A model generated the notes under the pieces. The model did not search any database, was not told the origin of the DNA, and saw only the letters and a program-made list of their open reading frames with translations. From positions 1 to 64,000 of the forward strand of contig DATKZI010000032.1 of NCBI GenBank assembly GCA_035528035.1: 64,000 nt of DNA. Direction: 5' to 3'. This document shows, piece by piece, positions 43,549 to 52,153 of this stretch. The position numbers were made by a program, and so were the translations under genes. Every line of letters starts with the position of its first letter. Within the stretch, counting starts at the first letter, position 1. The stretch comes from JABLTI01 sp035528035 (GTDB lineage Archaea; Asgardarchaeota; Heimdallarchaeia; JABLTI01).

Positions 43549-45099
43549 ATGAGCAAATTAGTTGAAGTAAGTATAGAAGAAATTAACGCTATCAAAAAAG
43601 ACCTTTCAACTATTAAATTAAAGATTGCTTTCTGTTATCCAAACATTTATCGTGCTGGAATGGCTTCATTGGGTTTACAATTAATTTATCAATTGTGGAA
43701 TTCCTATGAAGGAGTTGCTTGCGAACGTTCTTTTTTACCGATCAAAGAAATTGTAGAACCATATACACTCGAATCTGACCGTCCTTTAAGAGAGATGGAT
43801 GTAATTGCTTTTACTATGCAATATGAAGATGATTATACAAATATACTACGAATCCTTGAGCGTTCTCATATACCACTAGAATCAAAGGATAGGGATGAAA
43901 GACATCCATTAATTATCGCCGGAGGACCAAGTGCACAATCTAATCCAGTACCTATGGCACCTTTCATTGATGCTTTCATGATAGGTGATTTAGAACCTGT
44001 AAATGATCAACTAATGAACGAAGGATTACTTGAACAAACATCTCGAGAAAACCGATTAAAAGCCCTTGATAGCTTTGATTGGATATGGGTTCCAAGTATA
44101 AATCATGATAAAACTGTAAAATTTGCCCCTAAAGGTAATATTGATGATTATTTTTATCCAACTAAACAAATTATTCCTCAACTCGAGGATAATGATCCAT
44201 GGTTTGGTGCTTTTGGTAAAACATTCATGCTTGAAGTAGTTCGTGGTTGCAATCGTGGTTGTTCATTTTGTTTAACAGGAAAAATAAATAGACCAAGAAG
44301 AGCTCGATCATTAGAAAAATTACAAGAGCTTTATAGGAAAGGAGTTAAGGAGTGCCAAGTGAACAAAATATCTACTATTGGTTCAGGCATTTCCGATTAC
44401 AAAGATTTAGAAAAACTATGTCAAAGCATTATTGATGATGAACTAATCTTTTCACTCCCTGCTATACGGGCGGATAGAATAACCGAAAATTTGGTAAAGC
44501 TACTTGTTAAAACTGGTCAAAAAACAATAACCACTGCACCGGAAGCTGGTACAGAGGAATTACGAAAACGAATTTGTAAAGAAGTTTCAGATCAAGAAAT
44601 TTTCAACGCGATAACTACTGCGGATAATGGGGGATTATCTCGAGTAAAAACTTACTTCATTCTAGGACTACCAGAAGAAACAGAAAATGATATTAAAGCA
44701 ATAGCTGATTTAGGAAAAAACATCTCAACTATAAGTAAGGGAATTAGAAAAATAAGATTGTCAGCAGGTTATTTCATTCCAAAACCGAGAACTTTTTATC
44801 AAGATCAATCGATTTTCCCTTTGACTGAACTGCAAACAAGGGGAAAATTGCTTATGAAATTGGCTGATAAAATTCCTAAGGTTGATTGTGAAATATCTAA
44901 TCCAAAATGGGCTAGAATTCAAACAATGCTATCTCTTGGTGGGGAAGAGATTTCCCAACCTCTTAAACTAGCATCTAAACTAGGTGGTGGTTTAGGTGAT
45001 TGGCGAAGAGCACTCAATGAATATAATCTGAAAATAGAGGATTTAACTGAAAAAAGAGAGAAATTGATAGAATATCCTTGGGATTTTATAAAATTATAG
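43549..45099 (+). CDS. B12-binding-like radical SAM protein
   Basis: 516 residues. An N-terminal alpha/beta segment (KIAFCYPNIYRAGMASLGLQLIYQL) resembles a B12-binding domain. The radical SAM cluster is VVRGCNRGCSFCLTGKI near residues 228-244 (CxxxCxxC), followed by a TIM-barrel with APEAGTEELRKRI and RVKTYFILGLPEET. This matches the archaeal MJ1487-like group, whose substrates are unknown. Its 3' end overlaps the convergent acidic-protein gene by 6 bp. Being in the phosphomutase operon, it might modify a sugar or lipid. Confidence 0.85.
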   Translation: MSKLVEVSIEEINAIKKDLSTIKLKIAFCYPNIYRAGMASLGLQLIYQLWNSYEGVACERSFLPIKEIVEPYTLESDRPLREMDVIAFTMQYEDDYTNILRILERSHIPLESKDRDERHPLIIAGGPSAQSNPVPMAPFIDAFMIGDLEPVNDQLMNEGLLEQTSRENRLKALDSFDWIWVPSINHDKTVKFAPKGNIDDYFYPTKQIIPQLEDNDPWFGAFGKTFMLEVVRGCNRGCSFCLTGKINRPRRARSLEKLQELYRKGVKECQVNKISTIGSGISDYKDLEKLCQSIIDDELIFSLPAIRADRITENLVKLLVKTGQKTITTAPEAGTEELRKRICKEVSDQEIFNAITTADNGGLSRVKTYFILGLPEETENDIKAIADLGKNISTISKGIRKIRLSAGYFIPKPRTFYQDQSIFPLTELQTRGKLLMKLADKIPKVDCEISNPKWARIQTMLSLGGEEISQPLKLASKLGGGLGDWRRALNEYNLKIEDLTEKREKLIEYPWDFIKL

Positions 45100-45567
45100 T
45101 AATTGATACTCTTCATCTTCGTTATCGAATTCCTCATCGTCTTCTTCAGATTCCTCTTCTTCTACTTTTTCGGAGGATACTTCTTCAAAGTCATCTTCAA
45201 CATTAAAATAAAAACCATGTTCCTTTTTCGGTCCAAAACTTCTAAGACCTTCATTTTCTATTCTTTGTCGAAGATTTGTTGCTTCTTCAGAAGATATTTC
45301 ACCCTTTTTCTTAAGGTAATCAATTATTTCAAATGCTTGATCATTTGAATCACATCGACGAATAAAATCAATTGCATCAGGGTCATAACCAGCAAAACGA
45401 TAAGGATCATGAAGAGCTGCTTTTTGTTGTTTTAATTTTATTTCTTTCTCAATATCCTCTTCAATTTCTTTAGCTGTTTCTTCACATACAAATTTTAATG
45501 GTAATGTGGCATCTCCTTGATCCATTTCTTCTTTAATAGCTGAATATTCAACCTTTTTTTTGCTCAT
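45094..45567 (-). CDS. Conserved acidic hypothetical protein
   Basis: 157 residues. A core DPYRFAGYDPDAIDFIRRCDSNDQAFEIIDYLKKKGEISSEEA and a following RSFGPKKEHGFYF look conserved and archaeal. The last 35 residues are almost all Glu and Asp. No membrane segment. It lies 15 bp downstream of the YchF gene and probably shares its transcript, which suggests a ribosome-linked role; I do not know a function. Confidence 0.7.
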   Translation of the reverse strand: MSKKKVEYSAIKEEMDQGDATLPLKFVCEETAKEIEEDIEKEIKLKQQKAALHDPYRFAGYDPDAIDFIRRCDSNDQAFEIIDYLKKKGEISSEEATNLRQRIENEGLRSFGPKKEHGFYFNVEDDFEEVSSEKVEEEESEEDDEEFDNEDEEYQLL

Positions 45568-45582
45568 GATTTATCACCTACT

Positions 45583-46788
45583 TCAATGTGCTTCTGCAGC
45601 ATTTATTTTAATTATATCTCCATCCTGTAATTCATAATTTTCACCAATTCGCCTACTTGTTCTAACTAGTATGGCATTGATAAATGATTTAGCTAAATCT
45701 TGATGAATCATTCCAGCAAATTCCTTGGCAGTAGTTCCCCTTGGCACCAAGTAGACATCTGGCAACACATGACCTTTATGATCAGTGAACTTTTGTTGAT
45801 CTTCAACTGGATAAACAGAAATAACGTTTAGGATATCAAAAACTGCACGATTAAGCAATGCTTGAACTCCTGTTGACCCGAATTTATGAAGAATATTTAC
45901 CCGGAGTTTTTCCAAAGTAGCTTTATCCTTTTCAGTTAATTTATCCGGCTGTAAAATAGTGAAATCTTCATCACCTGGAGTGTATGAAATGATTTCTTTT
46001 TCAGCAAATTTCCTTAAGAAAAATTCAGCTAGAGCTGAACAAGGTATTAGATTTTCTCCAAATTTTTCTTTTAAACGGTTATAATTCTCCATTGAACCTT
46101 CTATATCAATTTTATTTGCAGCAAGAATCATTGGTTTAGATTCTTCTCTTAGAATTTCTAAAAAGTTATATAATTCATCCTCCGACCATTTAGTTGGAAC
46201 TGATACATTAATGCTCAACTTTGTTAAAGCTCGTTTTATCTGAGTTCGAGTAATTTTCAAACCAGCTAATTTATCAGCTAATAATTTATCAATGGGAATT
46301 TTTTCCGCTTCAGCTGTACGACTGATTTTTGTCCAATCTTTTTTGACAATTTCCTCCATCCATTTAACAATTTCACGTTCAAGAAATTTAACATCTTCTT
46401 CTGGATCATAGGTACCACGTTCAATATTATTCCCTTCTGCATCTAGGGATCCTGAAAAGTCAATTACATGAATTAAAACATCTGCTCGTCTTAAATCATC
46501 TAGAAATTTATTTCCCAAACCTCGACCTTGCCAAGCATCTGGTACTAATCCAGCAACATCTAACATCTGAATTGGAACCAATCTTATACCATCGATACAA
46601 ATAGAATTTTGAGGATTATCTTTAACATCAAGTTCTTTGCAAGCACATGGTATACGAACATAACCCGTACCTGGTACAGGTTCAATGGTTGTAAATGGAT
46701 AATCACCTGTTTTCGAAGAAGTCAAACAGGCTGCATTTAGGAAAGTACTTTTTCCACACGAAGGTTTTCCAACAATACCAATTAACAA
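45583..46788 (-). CDS. ychF: YchF/Obg-like translation-associated GTPase (ATPase)
   Basis: 401 residues. G1 GKPSCGKST at the N-terminus, G3 MLDVAGLVPDAWQGRGLGNKFLDDLRRAD, G4 NKID, then a C-terminal TGS domain (residues about 330-400, ending LQDGDIIKINA). This is the archaeal form of the Obg-like ATPase that binds ribosomes. Archaeal YchF often has this CKELDVK... insertion after switch I. Start at the ATG of MLIGIVG. Confidence 0.92.
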   Translation of the reverse strand: MLIGIVGKPSCGKSTFLNAACLTSSKTGDYPFTTIEPVPGTGYVRIPCACKELDVKDNPQNSICIDGIRLVPIQMLDVAGLVPDAWQGRGLGNKFLDDLRRADVLIHVIDFSGSLDAEGNNIERGTYDPEEDVKFLEREIVKWMEEIVKKDWTKISRTAEAEKIPIDKLLADKLAGLKITRTQIKRALTKLSINVSVPTKWSEDELYNFLEILREESKPMILAANKIDIEGSMENYNRLKEKFGENLIPCSALAEFFLRKFAEKEIISYTPGDEDFTILQPDKLTEKDKATLEKLRVNILHKFGSTGVQALLNRAVFDILNVISVYPVEDQQKFTDHKGHVLPDVYLVPRGTTAKEFAGMIHQDLAKSFINAILVRTSRRIGENYELQDGDIIKINAAEAH

Positions 46789-46865
46789 AGTAATTTTACT
46801 CCATCAAGGATTACTTATTTTATGTAGTCAGTCTCATTTAATCTTTAATATATTTTCTTTTCACA

Positions 46866-47501
46866 TTATTCATTATAGATGGTGTTTAAATAATCATTTT
46901 GAATTTTGACTATTTCTGAGCTATTCTTTGCTTCACTATAAGCTTCAAGTAGTTCATAATTCAATGTAAAGAATATCTCACCCCACTTGAAACCATCTAA
47001 TAATTTCATAGCTTCTTGTTTATAACCAACAATATAGAGAGATGCTGCAAGAGCTTCAGCTGTACTTAATTTACATGGTTTGCCATAATTGGTAGAGTTA
47101 GCAGCTAATAGATAAGGCAAGATTCTATTAATGAATCGCCACCCATCTTTCTTCTTTACAGTCTGACCTGGTTGTTCATCAACTCCAAATACTTCATTTG
47201 CTTTTACCCATGAACAATCTAGACCTACTAGTCCTTTAGTTAACATAGCTGGTAAATCTTCAACTGATAATGCTTGAGCACAGAAAGGATTCAATAAAAC
47301 GCTATTCTTAGGTAAATCACTTACATGATAAACTAAAGTAGCTTTTCCCAATCTAGCTAATTTCATAGCGGTGCATTTTTTCGGATCATCTTGCTTTGTG
47401 CTATAGATAAGCAAACATATACCACTTGAAATATTAATATTAGATCTATTGGGTAGTTCATTCAAACTATTAGGACTCCTAGAGCATTTATTTACTTTCA
47501 A
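46866..47501 (-). CDS. tsr3: Tsr3, 16S/18S rRNA aminocarboxypropyltransferase
   Basis: 211 residues with the family's DDPKKCTAMKLARLGKA, VLLNPFCAQALSVED, GLVGLDCSW and LPYLLAANSTNYGKPCKLS stretches. Tsr3 transfers the aminocarboxypropyl group of SAM to N1-methylpseudouridine of small-subunit rRNA late in ribosome assembly. The N-terminal 30 residues are extra and basic. A tandem 30-bp repeat lies upstream, between this gene and a divergent Lrp-like gene. Confidence 0.92.
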   Translation of the reverse strand: MKVNKCSRSPNSLNELPNRSNINISSGICLLIYSTKQDDPKKCTAMKLARLGKATLVYHVSDLPKNSVLLNPFCAQALSVEDLPAMLTKGLVGLDCSWVKANEVFGVDEQPGQTVKKKDGWRFINRILPYLLAANSTNYGKPCKLSTAEALAASLYIVGYKQEAMKLLDGFKWGEIFFTLNYELLEAYSEAKNSSEIVKIQNDYLNTIYNE

Positions 47502-47536
47502 TGATTAACAATATAAAAATTTATTATATGGTTCTC

Positions 47537-47596
47537 TATCTAATTTAATATAGATAGAATTAAGTATATCTAATTTAATATAGATAGAATTAAGTA
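47537..47596 (+). repeat. Exact 30-bp tandem repeat between divergent tsr3 and Lrp-like genes
   Basis: Two back-to-back identical 30-bp units (47537-47566, 47567-47596). Each contains ATCTA near its start and TAGAT 8 nt later, an inverted repeat. This is a likely regulator binding region; the unit length is close to three helical turns. Confidence 0.6.
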
Positions 47597-47653
47597 TTAA
47601 ATTACGACTTTGAAAGAAGTCAAGATTTGATCTGTAAGTCCAGTGGTGATAAT

Positions 47654-47893
47654 ATGGTTAAGGCTTATATACTTATCAATGTGAAAGGTGGAACAGAATT
47701 TGAATTGTATGAGGAATTAGGCAAAATACCAAATTTAATGGAAATATCATTAGTTTGGGGTTTATTTGATATAATACTGAAAATAGAAGCTGATTCTGCC
47801 AATAGTTTAGATAAACTGGTTACAGAAGAGATTAGAAAGTTTCCAAATATTTCTAGTACTATGACCATGTTAATACGTGATGATGAAAGTTAA
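47654..47893 (+). CDS. Stand-alone Lrp/AsnC ligand-binding (RAM) domain protein
   Basis: 79 residues from the ATG at 47654, which follows GGTGAT by 3 nt; a longer version from 47627 lacks a ribosome site. KAYILINVKGGTEFELYEELGKI, then LVWGLFDIILKIEADS and a closing MTMLIRDDE match the RAM domain of Lrp/AsnC, without the HTH. Such proteins bind amino acids and pair with full-length Lrp partners. An exact tandem repeat lies just upstream. Confidence 0.82.
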   Translation: MVKAYILINVKGGTEFELYEELGKIPNLMEISLVWGLFDIILKIEADSANSLDKLVTEEIRKFPNISSTMTMLIRDDES

Positions 47894-47962
47894 GAAAGAA
47901 CTACTTTTTAAAAAAAATAGAAGTATGGAGCTGTTTTAATCAGTCAGCTCACTAAACTCTTT

Positions 47963-48682
47963 TTAATAATCATTATAAACTCGATTTCCACAAACACTAC
48001 AGAAATCACTATCATCATCTAAATATGAACCACAATATTCACAATTAACTGGACGTGATTGTTGGCTATTTTGTGACTGATGATTAGTAGCCATATAGCT
48101 ATCTCTACTTGGACTTTCGGTTGGCATATAATAGGGACCTGGAAGATCTGCAGGGGCTGCTGCAGCTCTTTGGGGACGTGTACGTCTAACACGAGTAACA
48201 TTAGCACGATCCTTCTTAAATGGACTGAAGGAACCTGAGATAGGACCAATAATTGCGGTTAAAGCAAGAACAACTAGTAAGCCATAAGCTGGATTAGGTT
48301 CTGTTAATGTATGCATACCAATCAAATTCCCCTGATAGTAAATGAAATTGAATGCTTCAACACCAAACATTAAAATTGCTACAGTAGCTAAACCTCCACG
48401 GGCTGCATTCTTTTTCCTGAAAAAGAAGCTACAGACAAAAGCTGCTACCACCCATGGTAAAAGTGCAAGGGTAACATTGATACCATTAATAGGTGAATCA
48501 AAGAATGCACTTATCGGTTCCACGATAGCAGTTTCAAATGCATCCATAAATTTTAGCCATTGACCACCCATTATATCAGCAAAATAATTCGAAATCGTAA
48601 CGCCATCTAAATAGATGCGTATAAAGAAAAAGCTGGGGTAAGTAATTGCCAGCGTTGTTATGAAACCTTTAAAGTAACCCAT
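47963..48682 (-). CDS. Membrane protein with C-terminal zinc ribbon
   Basis: 239 residues. Four membrane helices in the first 150, then a basic, Pro/Ala/Gln-rich linker (VRRTRPQRAAAAP), and a double-knuckle zinc ribbon (CEYCGSYLDDDSDFCSVCGNRVY). Similar anchored zinc ribbons occur in many archaea and bacteria. The last 20 residues are the only recognisable domain. The start ATG is preceded by a GGAGCT site 10 nt upstream. Confidence 0.75.
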   Translation of the reverse strand: MGYFKGFITTLAITYPSFFFIRIYLDGVTISNYFADIMGGQWLKFMDAFETAIVEPISAFFDSPINGINVTLALLPWVVAAFVCSFFFRKKNAARGGLATVAILMFGVEAFNFIYYQGNLIGMHTLTEPNPAYGLLVVLALTAIIGPISGSFSPFKKDRANVTRVRRTRPQRAAAAPADLPGPYYMPTESPSRDSYMATNHQSQNSQQSRPVNCEYCGSYLDDDSDFCSVCGNRVYNDY

Positions 48683-48809
48683 GATATATTTTAGCTCCTA
48701 CTACATAATTTATAATTATACTTAATTAATATCTACAAATTATATGCGACAAAATATAATAAAAACGTTGGTAAATAGGCACAAAAAAATATTTCGAGAA
48801 TGTTGAAAA

Positions 48810-49739
48810 ATGAAGCTGAAAATTGAAGAGTTATTTGAAACACCAATAGATCAACTTGAAGAGTTTTTTATCAAAGCAAGAATGGAAAGTTGGAAAATAT
48901 TTGGTAAAAAGATTAAAGTTTATTATCCAACCTCTAGTTTTCCTTCAATTAGTATTACAGGGGAAAATTGCTCTCAGAATTGTCTATATTGTGATAAACA
49001 TTACTTGAAAAATATGCTTGCTTTAACGACACCAGAAAAATTACGCTCCTTTGCTTTTAATCATGCAATAAAGGGAGGTGTAGGCATGCTAATTAGTGGT
49101 GGCTATAGTGATCAAGCTCAGTTGCCTTTTGAATCATTTGTAGAAGTATTAATGGAAATTAAAGCAAAAACAGATTTGATACTAAATTTACATCCAGGAT
49201 TAGTTACAAAAAGTCAAGCACAAATCCTTGCTGAAATAGGAATTGATGCAATATCATATGATCTAGTTGTTGATGATCAAGTTATAAGTGAAGTAATAAA
49301 AAATGGCTTCACTGGTAAAGATTACAAAAATTCATTTAAATATCTTTTAAATGCAGGGCTAAAGGTTATTCCACATATTTGTTTAGGATTATACTTTGGT
49401 GAAAAGAAGGGTAATCTGGAAGCAATTGAATTCGCTCTTCAACAGAAAACAGATTTGCTTGTTTTTTTAGGATTAATACCGACTAAAAATACTCCTATGG
49501 AGAAAGCTAATATAGTTAATCCTGAATTTTTAGCAAAAATTCTTCTTTATACCAGATTGATACAACCAAACATTGAGCAATCTCTAGGTTGTATGCGTGA
49601 GAGAAAGGGTGAATATGAAATAAACGCCTTAAAAGCGGGAATAAATAGAATTGCCATTCCTAAAAAACATACTTTAGAATATGCAAAAAAGGAATTACAA
49701 TTAGAGATTGAAGAGAATAATTTTTGTTGTTCTATTTAA
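48810..49739 (+). CDS. Radical SAM enzyme
   Basis: 309 residues. ENCSQNCLYCDKHYL near residues 52-66 holds the CxxxCxxC cluster, followed by ISGGYSD, LNLHPGLV and LGLYFGEKKGN as parts of the TIM barrel. The final CCSI is odd. The CxxxCxxC-x2-HYL style is shared with archaeal BioB/LipS-like proteins; I cannot tell the substrate. The N-terminal 45 residues are helical and without cluster ligands. Confidence 0.82.
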   Translation: MKLKIEELFETPIDQLEEFFIKARMESWKIFGKKIKVYYPTSSFPSISITGENCSQNCLYCDKHYLKNMLALTTPEKLRSFAFNHAIKGGVGMLISGGYSDQAQLPFESFVEVLMEIKAKTDLILNLHPGLVTKSQAQILAEIGIDAISYDLVVDDQVISEVIKNGFTGKDYKNSFKYLLNAGLKVIPHICLGLYFGEKKGNLEAIEFALQQKTDLLVFLGLIPTKNTPMEKANIVNPEFLAKILLYTRLIQPNIEQSLGCMRERKGEYEINALKAGINRIAIPKKHTLEYAKKELQLEIEENNFCCSI

Positions 49740-49754
49740 TTAAAAAAAGATAAA

Positions 49755-50585
49755 TTACAAACGTTCTATTGATTTGATTAATTTTTGTAGTTTCTCTTCC
49801 TTTTCAGCTAGCAATTGTTCTAATTGTTTATTTTTATTCTTTAATTCTTCATTGCTATCTTTAAGATTAATTAATTGCTCTTTTGCTTTAGCTAAAACAT
49901 CTCTCAGTTTATCAACCTGTTCTTGTCGTTCATAGAGTTCATTTGTTATATCATTTATTTGACCTTGGAAATTCTTGCTGATGCCTGTTTGAACATTCAT
50001 TGCTTCAATTTCTTGAGATTTACACTTATCACGCAAGTCATTTACATATCTTCCTAATTCCAATACTTTTAGGTCTTTTTCATCTGGTAATGCTTGTATT
50101 GAATTATCGATCTTAGGTTTTTCACCGTAACCTGTCCTTACTGAATCTGCGAGAATTTTATATTGAGCAATTTCTTGATCTTTTTGTTCAATTATTTCTC
50201 GATAATTTTCTGAAATTTCTTCTTTTTGTCGCGCTATTTCAGCATCTTTTTCTAACATTAATCTTTGAGTATTAATTTCATGATCTTCTTGATAGTTATC
50301 CAAGTTATTTTGCTTAATTTCTAATGTTGATTGGAGTAAAGCTATATCATCTAAAAGTTGTCGCCATTCTCTTGCGGAGGATAAAATATAATCACGAGAA
50401 AGAGGATGTATTAAGAACCAATTTTTTCTAATGATTTCACTTAGGACACGATGTTCTTGAGAAATACGTGTTTCATCATATAAAGGTGATTCATTAGTAT
50501 CATTAATTGGTGTGTAATTTGGGTATTCTGTCCATAAATTAACCGTTTTTTTCGCATGACGACGAACCAAATCTGAAAACCTCAA
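49755..50585 (-). CDS. Coiled-coil protein
   Basis: 276 residues. After about 80 residues of ordered helix (EHRVLSEIIRKNWFLIHPL) the rest is a long coiled coil (85-150 and 180-276) with heptads rich in Leu, Glu, Lys and Gln. No membrane anchor. It is transcribed away from the GTPase-zinc ribbon gene. Such coiled coils suit tethers or scaffolds, but I cannot name a partner. Confidence 0.7.
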   Translation of the reverse strand: MRFSDLVRRHAKKTVNLWTEYPNYTPINDTNESPLYDETRISQEHRVLSEIIRKNWFLIHPLSRDYILSSAREWRQLLDDIALLQSTLEIKQNNLDNYQEDHEINTQRLMLEKDAEIARQKEEISENYREIIEQKDQEIAQYKILADSVRTGYGEKPKIDNSIQALPDEKDLKVLELGRYVNDLRDKCKSQEIEAMNVQTGISKNFQGQINDITNELYERQEQVDKLRDVLAKAKEQLINLKDSNEELKNKNKQLEQLLAEKEEKLQKLIKSIERL

Positions 50586-50800
50586 ATGCCTTTTTAGATG
50601 TTTGTAATAATAATAAGAAGGGATGAGATTTAAGAATTCTTCTAAGAGTGAAGAAAATTATTTTAGCGAAGAAATCAGTTAAAAAACAAATATATGAGTA
50701 ATTTGTTCACAATAGTAAAAACTTTATTCTAGCATGTTAGTTCTTTTTGTAAAAATACTATATCTAATGATAAATAGTCTTATAGGAGACAGAAATTAAT

Positions 50801-52093
50801 TTGTCAGAAATAAAGCGTGAATTTGTGTTCAAAGTAGTTCTGATGGGCGAAGGATCAGTTGGAAAAACAAGCATACGATCGAAATTTATGGGTGTAGGAT
50901 TCAAAAGCGAGTACATAAAAACGATTGGTGCAGACTTTGCTTCAAAAGCCATTGTGGTTGGTGATAATAAAGTTCATTTCCAGATTTGGGACCTTGCAGG
51001 ACAAAAAATGTATCGCCATGTTAGATCGTCATTTTACAGTGGTTGCAAATGTGGTTTTCTGGTGTTTGATCTTACTCAACCAGAAACTTTGGATAGTGTA
51101 GAAACTTGGGTAGAAGAAGCAATTGAACACTCAGGTGGATTTGTTAAAATCTTCATTGTTCTTGGAAATAAAGTTGATTTGAAGGATCAAATTAAAGTCA
51201 AGCAGGTAGATATTGATAAACTCATCAAAAAGCTCAATGAGTTAAAAGGCATTAGTGTAGCATATTTAACTACCTCAGCAAAGACAGGTGAAAATATTAG
51301 CGAAGCTTTTGAAATGATGGGAAAAATGTTTCTGGAGAAAGAAGGTTTCCCTCGTGAAGGGCAAGGATCAGAAATAGATGATGAAATGTTATTGCGCCAT
51401 CATCAAGAAATTCAACCTTTAATATCTGTATCCAGTGCCCGAACTCAATCAGAAGAGTCAGACGAAAAAGATAATGAGAAAATAGATCTCTCAGGTTTAG
51501 ATAGTGATGAAGTTCAACAAATAGTTTCCACTATAATGGAGAAAATCAATCAACTTGCACAAATAACATTAGCTCTAGAAGAAAGATTGTTATTAATAGA
51601 AACCAAAAGAACATCAAGTAATGCTACTGTTGCGGATATAAATGAAATAAGAAAGAAAATTGTTGGATTAGAACAGCAATTAGATAAATATTCGATAGCA
51701 ATTGATAATTCTATAGCTGAAGGAAAAACTACCGCAAAGTTTCCAAAGATAGATGCAAATTTAACGATACCTGTTCCATCTATTACTGAAATAGAACCAA
51801 CCACAACAGAAGAATCTCTTGAAGATTCAAGCTATGAAGTTTTAGATAGAACCTCTTTAGACACCATGGTTGTTTTAGAAGATAATGAAGACGAAGCAAG
51901 TATTACAGAAATTCTTTCTGAAACGGAAAAAGAATCACAGGATGATAGTTTACAAGATGAAATTTTAGAGACAGAAGAAACGACCAATAAAGAAATCAAA
52001 GCACAAACACGATGTCCAAAATGTGGAAGTAAATTATCGTTCATTAAACAATATAATCGATGGTATTGTTATAGATGTAAATTATATGTCTAA
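50801..52093 (+). CDS. Rab/Ras-like small GTPase fused to coiled coil and zinc ribbon
   Basis: 430 residues. GTPase core 8-185: P-loop GEGSVGKTS at 16-24, switch I YIKTIGADF with Thr41, WDLAGQ at 63-68 with the Ras Gln61 equivalent, NKVD at 123-126 and TSAKTG near 160. A long linker with a coiled coil (235-320) and an acidic stretch follows. The last 28 residues form a zinc ribbon (RCPKCGS...WYCYRCKLYV). No prenylation cysteines end it. TTG start at 50801 with AGGAG 12 nt upstream. Divergent from the coiled-coil gene. Confidence 0.9.
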   Translation: MSEIKREFVFKVVLMGEGSVGKTSIRSKFMGVGFKSEYIKTIGADFASKAIVVGDNKVHFQIWDLAGQKMYRHVRSSFYSGCKCGFLVFDLTQPETLDSVETWVEEAIEHSGGFVKIFIVLGNKVDLKDQIKVKQVDIDKLIKKLNELKGISVAYLTTSAKTGENISEAFEMMGKMFLEKEGFPREGQGSEIDDEMLLRHHQEIQPLISVSSARTQSEESDEKDNEKIDLSGLDSDEVQQIVSTIMEKINQLAQITLALEERLLLIETKRTSSNATVADINEIRKKIVGLEQQLDKYSIAIDNSIAEGKTTAKFPKIDANLTIPVPSITEIEPTTTEESLEDSSYEVLDRTSLDTMVVLEDNEDEASITEILSETEKESQDDSLQDEILETEETTNKEIKAQTRCPKCGSKLSFIKQYNRWYCYRCKLYV

Positions 52094-52153
52094 CTAAATT
52101 AATTAGAAAAATATAAGAAAGGAAACTAATTACTTTAGAATTGATAGATTGAA

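Noticed and set aside
47537..47596. Possible CRISPR array
   Set aside because: Only two units, directly adjacent without spacers, and no cas genes are near.
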